From contig DATHVD010000076.1 in NCBI GenBank assembly GCA_035461525.1, positions 1 through 27,725 of the forward strand: DNA of 27,725 nucleotides. Reading direction: 5' to 3'. The DNA comes from JAIBJN01 sp035461525. Lineage in GTDB: Bacteria > Actinomycetota > Thermoleophilia > Gaiellales > Gaiellaceae. Positions 22,004 through 27,725 of this stretch are shown in pieces. The position numbers were made by a program, and so were the translations under genes. The stretch's first letter is position 1; each line of letters opens with the position of its first letter. Below the pieces are notes generated by a model. That model saw only the letters and a program-made list of their open reading frames with translations, ran no database searches and was not told the origin of the DNA.

Positions 22004-22077
22004 CGGGGTGTAGCGCAGCCTGGTAGCGCGCGCCGTTCGGGTCGGCGAGGTCCCCGGTTCGAATCCGGGCACCCCGA
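22004..22077 (+). tRNA. tRNA-Pro (anticodon CGG)
   Basis: A 74-base tRNA with all four stems perfect: acceptor CGGGGTG/CACCCCG, D-stem GCGC/GCGC, anticodon stem CGCCG/CGGCG and T-stem CCCGG/CCGGG with loop TTCGAAT. The anticodon loop TTCGGGT has CGG at 22038-22040, reading the proline codon CCG, common in this GC-rich genome. The discriminator base is A22077 and no CCA is encoded, so the tail must be added by the CCA-adding enzyme. Confidence 0.97.
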
Positions 22078-22082
22078 CTGGG

Positions 22083-22109
22083 CGCGGGGGAACCCCTGGT
22101 TCCCCCGCG
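22083..22109 (+). terminator. Strong hairpin terminator after tRNA-Pro
   Basis: CGCGGGGGAACC (22083-22094) pairs perfectly with GGTTCCCCCGCG (22098-22109) across a 3-base loop, 5 bases after the tRNA end. The downstream tract (GGCCCTCTTCCC) has only a few T residues, so termination may rely mainly on the very stable stem. The convergent CoA-binding gene ends 17 bases further on. Confidence 0.7.
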
Positions 22110-22125
22110 GGCCCTCTTCCCGGGA

Positions 22126-22527
22126 TCACGGCGCCGGGAGCAGCCGGTGGACGATCGCCGTGCACTCGTCCTCGACGTAGTCGAGGCCCGCTTCCTCGGC
22201 GATCCGCCGGGCCTCCGGCGAGACGACGCCGAGCTGGAGCCAGAGCGCGCCCGCGCCTGCCGCGACGGCCTCCCCGGCGACGCCGGGGCAGAACTCGGCG
22301 CGGCGGAACACGTCCACGACGTCCACCGGCTCCTCCAGGTCTGCGAGGCGGTCGACGCACGGGACGCCGTGGATGGCCTCGACGCCGGGGCGCACCGGGA
22401 GCATCCGGTAGCCGTGCTCGAGCAGGTAGCGCATGACCGAGTTCGACGGCCGCTCCGGCCGGGGCGAGGCGCCGACGAGCGCGATCGTGCGCGCGCTCGC
22501 CAGGATCTCAGCGGGTGTCCTTCCCAC
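22126..22527 (-). CDS. CoA-binding domain protein (YccU-like)
   Basis: A 133-residue single-domain Rossmann-fold protein of the CoA-binding family related to the N-terminal part of succinyl-CoA synthetase alpha. The nucleotide-binding segment IALVGASPRPERPSNSV is at about 15-31, the strand YRMLPVRPG near 40-48, and WLQLGVVSPEARRIAEEAGL near 96-115. Function of the stand-alone proteins is not established. GTG at 22527 lies exactly 6 bases after TAGCCT on the minus strand, so the gene is probably leaderless. It is divergent from the nitrilase gene with 22 bases between start codons. Confidence 0.9.
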   Translation of the reverse strand: MGRTPAEILASARTIALVGASPRPERPSNSVMRYLLEHGYRMLPVRPGVEAIHGVPCVDRLADLEEPVDVVDVFRRAEFCPGVAGEAVAAGAGALWLQLGVVSPEARRIAEEAGLDYVEDECTAIVHRLLPAP

Positions 22528-22533
22528 GGAGCA

Positions 22534-22543
22534 AGGCTATCCT
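22534..22543. promoter_or_regulatory. AGGCTATCCT: bidirectional -10 element
   Basis: On the plus strand TATCCT (22538-22543) ends exactly 6 bases before the nitrilase ATG at 22550. On the minus strand TAGCCT (22539 to 22534) ends exactly 6 bases before the CoA-binding gene GTG at 22527. The two boxes share the central TA and form a near-palindrome, so one element can start two leaderless transcripts in opposite directions. Confidence 0.6.
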
Positions 22544-22549
22544 GTGGTC

Positions 22550-23386
22550 ATGGCCGACACCCTCCGCGTCGCCTGCGTGCAGATCTCCAGCTCGCCCTCG
22601 AAGGCGGACAACCTCGAGCGGATGGAGCCGCTCGTCGCGCGCGCCGCGACGACCGGCGCCGACCTCGTCCTCCTGCCGGAGAAGTGGAACGGCCTCGGCA
22701 ATCACGAGATCCTGCTCGAGGTCGCCGAGCCGATCGAGGGCGGCGAGACCGTCGAGGCGATGCGCGGCTGGGCGCGGACGCACGGGATCACGCTCGTCGG
22801 CGGCTCGATCGCCGAGCGCCGCGACGGGCGCGAGAAGCTCTCGAACACGTGCCTCGTCTTCGACCCCGAGGGCGAGCTCGTCTCCGTCTATCGCAAGATC
22901 CACATGTTCGACGTCGTCGTCGGCGGGGTCGTCTACTCCGAGTCCGAGTCGGAGGAGCCCGGCGAGGGCCCGATGTCGTGCCCCGTCGAGGGCTGGAAGC
23001 TCGGCCTCACCGTCTGCTACGACCTCCGCTTCCCCGAGCTCTACCGCATCCTCGCGGTCGAGGGCGCCGAGCTCGTCACGGTCCCGGCCGCGTTCACGCT
23101 CTTCACGGGCAAGGATCACTGGGAGCTCCTCCTCCGCGCCCGCGCCGTCGAGAACCAGTGCTATGTCGCCGCAGCCAACCAGTGGGGCGAGCATGTGCGG
23201 GGAAAGTCGTCGTACGGGCGCAGCATGATCGTCGACCCCTGGGGCGTCGTCCTCGCGCAGGCGCCCGACGAGGACACGGTCATCTCGGCCCAGCTCGACC
23301 GGGCGCACATGGAGCGGATCCGCCGCACGCTGCCCTCCCTCGCCAACCGCCGGCCCGCCGCGTACACGTGGCCCGCGGAGGTCTAG
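22550..23386 (+). CDS. Carbon-nitrogen hydrolase (nitrilase superfamily, Nit1/Nit2-like amidase)
   Basis: A 278-residue nitrilase-superfamily amidase. The catalytic triad is complete: Glu44 in LLPEKWNG, Lys116 in YRKIHMFD and Cys156 in VCYDLRFPELYR. The whole pattern, including RARAVENQCYVAAANQ and SMIVDPWGVVLA, is closest to omega-amidase/Nit2 and deaminated-glutathione-amidase types, which clean up alpha-keto-acid amides. The exact substrate is inference. ATG 22550 is supported by the bidirectional -10 box; an in-frame ATG at 22433 runs back through the divergent gene and is rejected. The 3' end overlaps the next HAD gene. Confidence 0.94.
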   Translation: MADTLRVACVQISSSPSKADNLERMEPLVARAATTGADLVLLPEKWNGLGNHEILLEVAEPIEGGETVEAMRGWARTHGITLVGGSIAERRDGREKLSNTCLVFDPEGELVSVYRKIHMFDVVVGGVVYSESESEEPGEGPMSCPVEGWKLGLTVCYDLRFPELYRILAVEGAELVTVPAAFTLFTGKDHWELLLRARAVENQCYVAAANQWGEHVRGKSSYGRSMIVDPWGVVLAQAPDEDTVISAQLDRAHMERIRRTLPSLANRRPAAYTWPAEV

Positions 23387-24084
23387 CAGGGAACGGGCGC
23401 GCGGTCGACGCGGTCCTCTTCGACGTCGACTTCACGCTCGCCAAGCCCGGCCCGCTCCTCGGCCCCGAGGGATACCGCGCGGCGGGCCAGCGTCACGGGC
23501 TCACCCTCGATCCGGCGCTCTACGTGCAGGCCAGGGCGGCGGCGATCGAGGATCTCGAGCACCATCCCGAGCTCGAGCACGACGAGGAGATCTGGGTGCG
23601 CTTCACGGAGGACATCGTGCGCGGGATGGGCGGCGACGGCCAGGGCGAGCGGGTGCGGCTCGTCGCGGAGGCGATCACGGCCGGCTGGCTCCACTCCGAG
23701 AACTTCGAGCTCTACGAGGACGCGCTTCCCGTCCTCGTCGACCTCCGCTCCAAGGGCCTCCGGATCGGGCTCGTGTCGAACACGAGCCGCGACCTGGACG
23801 CGTTCGTCCGTCACTTCGGCCTCGACGTGGACGCGTGGATCTCGTCCGGCGTCCACGGGAAGGTGAAGCCGAGCCCGTCGATCTTCCTCGCCGCGCTCGA
23901 GCTGCTCGGCGTCGCGGCGGAGCGGTCGGTCATGGTCGGAGACTCGCCCTTCGACGACATCGACGGCGCCCGGGCGCTCGGCATGCGCGCCTACCTCGTC
24001 GACCGCGAGGGCCGCTTCCCGGAGCGCGATGACGCGCTCCCGACGCTGCTCGCGCTGCCCGCGCTCCTCGAGGCCGGCTCCTAG
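23368..24084 (+). CDS. HAD-superfamily hydrolase
   Basis: A 238-residue HAD hydrolase. Motif I is FDVDFTL (nucleophile and acid/base aspartates), followed by a helical cap, motif II in GLVSNTSRD, motif III Lys in GKVKPSPSIF and motif IV GDSPFDDIDGARALG. Substrate unknown. The only canonical in-frame start is the GTG at 23368, which overlaps the nitrilase end by 19 bases and puts 14 residues before the first strand; no ribosome binding site is visible, so translation is probably coupled to the upstream gene. Its TAG shares a CTAG with the stop of the convergent secreted-protein gene. Confidence 0.87.
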   Translation: MARGGLAGNGRAVDAVLFDVDFTLAKPGPLLGPEGYRAAGQRHGLTLDPALYVQARAAAIEDLEHHPELEHDEEIWVRFTEDIVRGMGGDGQGERVRLVAEAITAGWLHSENFELYEDALPVLVDLRSKGLRIGLVSNTSRDLDAFVRHFGLDVDAWISSGVHGKVKPSPSIFLAALELLGVAAERSVMVGDSPFDDIDGARALGMRAYLVDREGRFPERDDALPTLLALPALLEAGS

Positions 24085-24599
24085 AGGCAGGGGGAGCGGC
24101 CGGGCGCGAGGAGCCCGAAGCCCCAGACCTCGTCCTCGTAGACGTAGAACGCGCTCCTGCCCGTGGGCTCTTCGCGGACGAGCGCGAGGTAGCCGCCGCA
24201 GTCCTCTTCCGCGAGCTCGCCGTAGACGGAACCGATCTCGCCCGCCTCGTCGCCGAGGGTGAGCCCCTCGGGTGTCGTCCACCCCTCGGGCTGCCAGACC
24301 GTGAAGGCGTGGACGACCTCGCCCCGGGCGAAGACCACGCCGGCGCCCTCCGGCCGGAACGGGCGCTCGTTGAAGTACCACGTCCGCTTCTCGCAGCCGC
24401 GGCAGACGCCGTGGCGCTCGCCCCACGTTCCGACGACCTGGGCGCGCGTCATGCCGAGCCGGACTCCCGCGAGCGTCTCGCCGGGCTGGAAGGACCCCCC
24501 GGTGGGCGGCTCCGCCGCGGCGGGGACGGCCAGCACGACCACGACTGCGGTGAGCGCACCGAGGATCCCAAGCAACAGTCTGTTACTTGGGGGGCTCAC
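24081..24599 (-). CDS. Small secreted protein with four cysteines, function unknown
   Basis: A 172-residue exported protein. A signal peptide (about 1-29, hydrophobic run LLLGILGALTAVVVVLAVPA) is followed by LAGVRLGMTRAQVVGTWGER, reminiscent of BamE/SmpA-like folds, then Cys66 and Cys69 (CRGC), a Trp/Tyr/Phe-rich middle, Cys134 and Cys171. Two disulfides are likely. No enzyme motif was found. GTG at 24599, 11 bases after the acyl-CoA dehydrogenase stop on the same strand, so the genes may be cotranscribed. Codons 3-11 encode a near-perfect 25-base palindrome. Similar in style to conserved unknown proteins of Thermoleophilia (inference). Confidence 0.8.
   Translation of the reverse strand: MSPPSNRLLLGILGALTAVVVVLAVPAAAEPPTGGSFQPGETLAGVRLGMTRAQVVGTWGERHGVCRGCEKRTWYFNERPFRPEGAGVVFARGEVVHAFTVWQPEGWTTPEGLTLGDEAGEIGSVYGELAEEDCGGYLALVREEPTGRSAFYVYEDEVWGFGLLAPGRSPCL
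24567..24591. promoter_or_regulatory. 25-base near-perfect palindrome at the start of the secreted-protein gene
   Basis: CCCAAGCAACAG (24567-24578) and CTGTTACTTGGG (24580-24591) are inverted around T24579 with one mismatch. In the minus-strand mRNA the mismatch becomes a G-U pair, so the stem is fully paired and begins about 5 bases after the GTG. It is clearly less GC-rich than its surroundings. It may be an operator or a start-proximal RNA hairpin. Confidence 0.5.
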
Positions 24600-24610
24600 G
24601 CCGCACCCGG

Positions 24611-25828
24611 TCAGCGCGAGCGCGCGAGAAGCGCCGGCGCCCACGAGGCGATGGGGGAGACCTCCCCGTCGCGACCGTTCAGGTTGCGCCAGCCGAGCGC
24701 GTGCTCCGCCTGCATCATCTTGTGGATCTGCGTCGTGCCCTCGTAGATGATCGGCGCGCGGGCGTTGCGGAAGTAGCGCTCGATCCCGTACTCGGCCGAG
24801 TAGCCGTAGGCGCCGTGCACCTGGACGGCGAGGTGCGCGGCCCGGAAGGCGCTCTCGGTCGCGTGCCACTTGGCGAGGCTCGTCTCGCGCGTGTTGCGCA
24901 CGCCCTTGTCCTTGAGCCAGGCGGCCTGCATGACGAGGAGCTTCGACGTCTCGTAGCCGAGCACCATCTCGGCGATCATGTCCTGGACGAACTGGTTCTT
25001 GCCGATCGGCTTTCCGAAGGTCTCCCGCTCGCGTGCATACTCGACCGAGCGCTCGAGGCAGGCGCGGATGACGCCGCAGGCGCCGGCGGCGACCGTGAAG
25101 CGGCCCTGGTCGAGCCCGAACATCGCGATCTCGAAGCCCTGCCCCTCCTCGCCGACGAGGTTCTCGGCGGGGACCTCGACGTTCTCGAAGAAGAGCTCGC
25201 CGGTCGAGCCTGCCCAGACGCCGAGCTTGTGCTCCGTGTCCTGCGCCGAGACGCCGGGCCAGGAGCGCTCGACGACGAACGCGGAGATGCCCTTGTGCTT
25301 CGCCCCGGGATCCGTCTTGGCGAAGACGAGCGCGTGGTCGGCGACGGAGGCGTACGAGATCCAGTTCTTCTGGCCGTTGAGGACGTAGACGTCGCCCTCG
25401 CGGCGGGCGGTCGTCAGCATGGCGGCCACGTCCGAGCCGGCCGCGGGCTCCGTGAGGCCGAAGCAGGCGAGCTTCTCGCCGCGCGCCTGCGGGACGAGGT
25501 AGCGCTGCTTCTGCTCCTCGCTCGCGTAGCGGAGCAGGCTGAGCGAGTTGAGGCCGACGTGGACGGAGATCAGGGTGCGGAAGGCGGCCTCGCCGCGCTC
25601 GATCTCCTCGCACGAGAGGGCCTCGGTGACGAAGTCCATGCCGGCGCCGCCGTACTCCTCCGGGATGACGACGCCGAGCAGCCCCAGCTCCGCCATGCCC
25701 GCGATCACGGACATGTCCAGGTGGTGGTTGACGTCGTTCTCGATCGCGTTCGGGAGCACGCGCTCGTCCACGAACTGGCGGACGGTCGCCTGCACCTCGC
25801 GCTGCTCGGGCGTGAGCTCGAAATCCAC
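24611..25828 (-). CDS. Acyl-CoA dehydrogenase
   Basis: A 405-residue FAD-dependent acyl-CoA dehydrogenase that oxidises acyl-CoA to the 2-enoyl form, feeding electrons to ETF. The N-terminal helical domain (about 1-120), the middle beta domain with CFGLTEPAAGSD near 122-133 and NGQKNWIS near 151-158, and the C-terminal helical domain with RETFGKPIGKNQFVQDM near 268-284 are present. The catalytic base is Glu363 in IIYEGTTQIHK. Chain-length specificity cannot be told. GTG at 25828 lies exactly 6 bases after TAGACT on the minus strand, a leaderless start. It is divergent from the VanW gene. Confidence 0.96.
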   Translation of the reverse strand: MDFELTPEQREVQATVRQFVDERVLPNAIENDVNHHLDMSVIAGMAELGLLGVVIPEEYGGAGMDFVTEALSCEEIERGEAAFRTLISVHVGLNSLSLLRYASEEQKQRYLVPQARGEKLACFGLTEPAAGSDVAAMLTTARREGDVYVLNGQKNWISYASVADHALVFAKTDPGAKHKGISAFVVERSWPGVSAQDTEHKLGVWAGSTGELFFENVEVPAENLVGEEGQGFEIAMFGLDQGRFTVAAGACGVIRACLERSVEYARERETFGKPIGKNQFVQDMIAEMVLGYETSKLLVMQAAWLKDKGVRNTRETSLAKWHATESAFRAAHLAVQVHGAYGYSAEYGIERYFRNARAPIIYEGTTQIHKMMQAEHALGWRNLNGRDGEVSPIASWAPALLARSR

Positions 25829-25834
25829 GGCATT

Positions 25835-25840
25835 AGTCTA
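25835..25840 (-). promoter_or_regulatory. Leaderless -10 box for the acyl-CoA dehydrogenase gene
   Basis: On the minus strand TAGACT (25840 to 25835) is followed by 6 bases and the GTG start codon at 25828, so transcription should start at the first codon. Confidence 0.5.
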
Positions 25841-25850
25841 CGCGGACGGT

Positions 25851-25859
25851 TGGTACACT
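25851..25859 (+). promoter_or_regulatory. Extended -10 box for the VanW-family gene
   Basis: TGG-TACACT at 25851-25859 (TACACT 25854-25859) is an extended -10 box. The in-frame TTG at 25867 lies 7 bases after it, so a leaderless start at that TTG is possible; otherwise the leader to ATG 25939 is about 70 bases. Confidence 0.4.
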
Positions 25860-25938
25860 CGGGCACTTGCGCGCGGAGGCTGGTGTCCGGCCCACCCGGG
25901 GTGATCGTCGTGCCCGCGTCAGGGCCGAACGTGTCCGC

Positions 25939-27725
25939 ATGGTCCGGCGCGCGGGCCGCTTCGCGGTCGCGCTCGCGGCCCTCCTCGTCGTCCTCGCGCT
26001 CGGGCTCGGGCTCGCGCTCGCGGGCTCGGCCGACCGCATCGCCGCGGGCGTCACCATCGCCGGCGTCAACGTCGGCGGGCTCGGCGCCGCCGAGGCGGAG
26101 GAAAGGCTCGGGGCGACGGCGCAGCGCTACGCGACGGTGCCGGTCGTCTTCACGGCCGGCGAGCGGCGCTTCCGGCTGACCCCGTCCCAGATCGAGCTCC
26201 GCGCCGACTGGGCGGCCGCGGCCGCCGAGGCGGTCGACCGCGGGCGCTGGCCGCTCCCCTTCCGGGGCCTCAAGCGTGCGTGGCTTCGTTTCTCGGGAGC
26301 CGAGATCGCGCCCGCCGTGGACGTCTACGAGTCCGCGCTCGACTTTCGCGTCGGCGAGATCGCCGCCGCCGTCGACCGGGCGCCCCGGGAGGCGGCGATC
26401 GTCCTCTCCGGCCTCGAGCCGGAGATCGTGCCCGGCCAGGACGGGCGCAGCCTCGACCGGGAGGCGTCCGCGGCCCTCGTCGTGGACGCGCTCTCGGGCT
26501 TCGAGCGCTCCGAGACGCCCCTGCCCGTAGCCGTCGCCCCGCAGAAGGTCACCCGCGAACGGCTCGTCCCTGTGGCCGAGCAGGTGCGCGCCATCCTCTC
26601 GGGGCCCGTGCGCCTGACCTACAACGGCGCCTCGATCACGATCCGGCCGCGCGAGACGGCGCGCCTCCTCCTCCTGCCGGCGGGCGGCGAGACCGCGATC
26701 GGCGTACACGAGCGTGCCGCCGCGCGCCGCCTCGAGAACGTCGCGCAGGCGCTCGCGCGCGAGCCCAGGAACGCCGACTTCTCCGTGCGGGCCGACGGCA
26801 AGGTGAGGATCGTCCGCTCGCGGGCCGGCCGGGAGCTCGACGTCGCGGCGACGGCGGAGGGGCTCCTCCGCGCCGCCTCGCGCCCGGGGAACCGCACGGC
26901 CCCGCTCGTCGTCGCGCCGGTGGAGCCGACGCTGACCACGGCCGAGGCGCGCGACCTCGGCGTCCAGCGACAACTCGCCTCCTACTCGACGCTCTACTCC
27001 GGCACGGCGGACCGCATCGGGAACCTCCAGCGCGCGATCGACCTCCTCGACGGCGCGAGGATCGCGCCGGACGCCGTGTGGTCCTTCAACGAGCGCGTCG
27101 GGCCGCGCACGGCCGAGCGCGGCTTCCGCTCCGCGCCCGTGATCATGGACGGGAAGTACGAGGAGGGGATCGGCGGCGGCGTCTCCCAGGTGGCCACGAC
27201 CGTCTTCAACGCCGCGTGGGAAGCGGGCATCAAGATCGCCGAGCGCACGGCCCACGCCCTCTACATCAGCCGCTACCCGACGGGACGCGACGCGACCGTC
27301 AACTACCCGGACGTCGACCTCAAGCTCCGCAACGACACGGGCCGCTGGATCGTGCTGAAGGCCTCCTACGACGAGTCCGGCATCGTCGTCCGCCTCCTCG
27401 GAGGCGGGGTGGAGCGCCGCGTCGAGAGCATCCCGGGCGAGCTGCGAGAGACCGGCGACCCGAAGGTCGAGCGCGAGCCCGATCCGAGCCTCTACGTCGG
27501 CGAGCGGGTGGTGGAGGAGGACGGGGAGCCCGCGCGCTCGGTCACCGTCGAGCGCATCGTCTACCGGGGCGGCGAGGTGCTCTACCGCGAGGCCTGGACG
27601 ACGAACTACCGCTCCGAGCCGAAGATCGTCCGCGTCGGCACGAAGCCGAGGCCGGTCGAGCCTGCGCCGCCGCCCGAGGAGGAGAAGAAGCCGAAGGACG
27701 AGAAGCCGTCCGGCGGCGGGGGGGG
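25939..27725 (+). CDS. VanW-family membrane-anchored protein (3' end cut off)
   Basis: At least 595 residues, open to the window end. An Arg-rich N-terminus and one membrane helix (about 8-31) precede a repeated extracellular PG_binding_4-like region (TIAGVNVGGLGAAEAE near 40-55, then about 60-340). The VanW domain follows (STLYSGTADRIGNLQRAIDL near 350-370, GGGVSQVATTVFNAAWEAG near 412-430). After it comes a G5-like segment (about 515-565) and a Pro/Glu/Lys tail. VanW proteins occur in cell-wall contexts including glycopeptide resistance clusters, but their biochemical role is not settled. ATG 25939 fits the family; TTG 25867 in frame would add 24 Arg-rich residues. Confidence 0.9.
   Translation, partial: MVRRAGRFAVALAALLVVLALGLGLALAGSADRIAAGVTIAGVNVGGLGAAEAEERLGATAQRYATVPVVFTAGERRFRLTPSQIELRADWAAAAAEAVDRGRWPLPFRGLKRAWLRFSGAEIAPAVDVYESALDFRVGEIAAAVDRAPREAAIVLSGLEPEIVPGQDGRSLDREASAALVVDALSGFERSETPLPVAVAPQKVTRERLVPVAEQVRAILSGPVRLTYNGASITIRPRETARLLLLPAGGETAIGVHERAAARRLENVAQALAREPRNADFSVRADGKVRIVRSRAGRELDVAATAEGLLRAASRPGNRTAPLVVAPVEPTLTTAEARDLGVQRQLASYSTLYSGTADRIGNLQRAIDLLDGARIAPDAVWSFNERVGPRTAERGFRSAPVIMDGKYEEGIGGGVSQVATTVFNAAWEAGIKIAERTAHALYISRYPTGRDATVNYPDVDLKLRNDTGRWIVLKASYDESGIVVRLLGGGVERRVESIPGELRETGDPKVEREPDPSLYVGERVVEEDGEPARSVTVERIVYRGGEVLYREAWTTNYRSEPKIVRVGTKPRPVEPAPPPEEEKKPKDEKPSGGGG

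Noticed and set aside
22433..22549. Upstream ATG extension of the nitrilase gene
   Set aside because: It would run antisense through the CoA-binding gene; the ATG at 22550 has the family N-terminus and a -10 box at leaderless distance.
27717..27725. G run at the window end
   Set aside because: It falls in the low-complexity Pro/Gly tail of the VanW-family protein at the edge of the sequence; probably an ordinary codon run or assembly end.
1..27725. Mobile elements, prophage genes, CRISPR arrays or defence islands
   Set aside because: No transposase, integrase, direct-repeat array or typical defence domain was seen, and codon use is even across the window.

Overview
The window is a very GC-rich (roughly 70% by eye), densely packed bacterial chromosome segment of actinobacterial type. 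The spc/alpha ribosomal gene order, the Zn-ribbon forms of S14, S4 and L36, a Ku protein with a Lys/Ala tail, many GTG/TTG starts and TAnnnT -10 boxes set against start codons all fit Actinomycetota. The Cys/Gly/Asp-rich C-terminal repeat on the sulfatase and the NlpC/P60 and 3D hydrolases with PcsB-like coiled coils suggest class Thermoleophilia (Gaiellales/Solirubrobacterales). That class assignment is inference. Both ends of the window cut genes (rpsN at the left, a VanW-family gene at the right).

Region 1 (1-8515) is the distal spc operon and the alpha operon: rpsN, rpsH, rplF, rplR, rpsE, rpmD, rplO, secY, adk, map, rpmJ, rpsM, rpsK, rpsD, rpoA, rplQ. Most neighbours touch or overlap. 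infA, usually found between map and rpmJ, is missing; its place is taken by a 73-base gap with a promoter-like box and a 9-bp inverted repeat.

Region 2 (8642-12827): an inward-facing arsR-SRPBCC pair sits between rplQ and truA. Then come truA, a HAD phosphatase and NAD+-dependent DNA ligase (ligA).

Region 3 (12824-17415) is rich in cell-wall genes: a secreted DacB/PBP4 carboxypeptidase, a small coiled-coil protein, an orphan NarL-type response regulator, and two divergent secreted peptidoglycan hydrolases. The two share a related coiled-coil domain but carry different catalytic domains (3D and NlpC/P60). The NlpC/P60 gene has an in-frame signal-peptide-like sequence with no usable start codon, which points to a frameshift or an assembly error.

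Region 4 (17474-24084): Ku, a 56-residue HTH-like protein, an alpha/beta hydrolase, a secreted sulfatase, a Nif3-like protein, tRNA-Pro(CGG), a CoA-binding protein, a nitrilase-family amidase and a second HAD hydrolase.

Region 5 (24081-27725): an acyl-CoA dehydrogenase followed by a small secreted Cys-containing protein, and divergently a membrane-anchored VanW-family protein running off the window.

No mobile element, CRISPR array, prophage or obvious defence island is visible. The most interesting signals are regulatory: several divergent promoters share or mirror a symmetric -10 box, many genes look leaderless, two convergent gene pairs share one CTAG as both stop codons, and several strong inverted repeats sit at gene starts.
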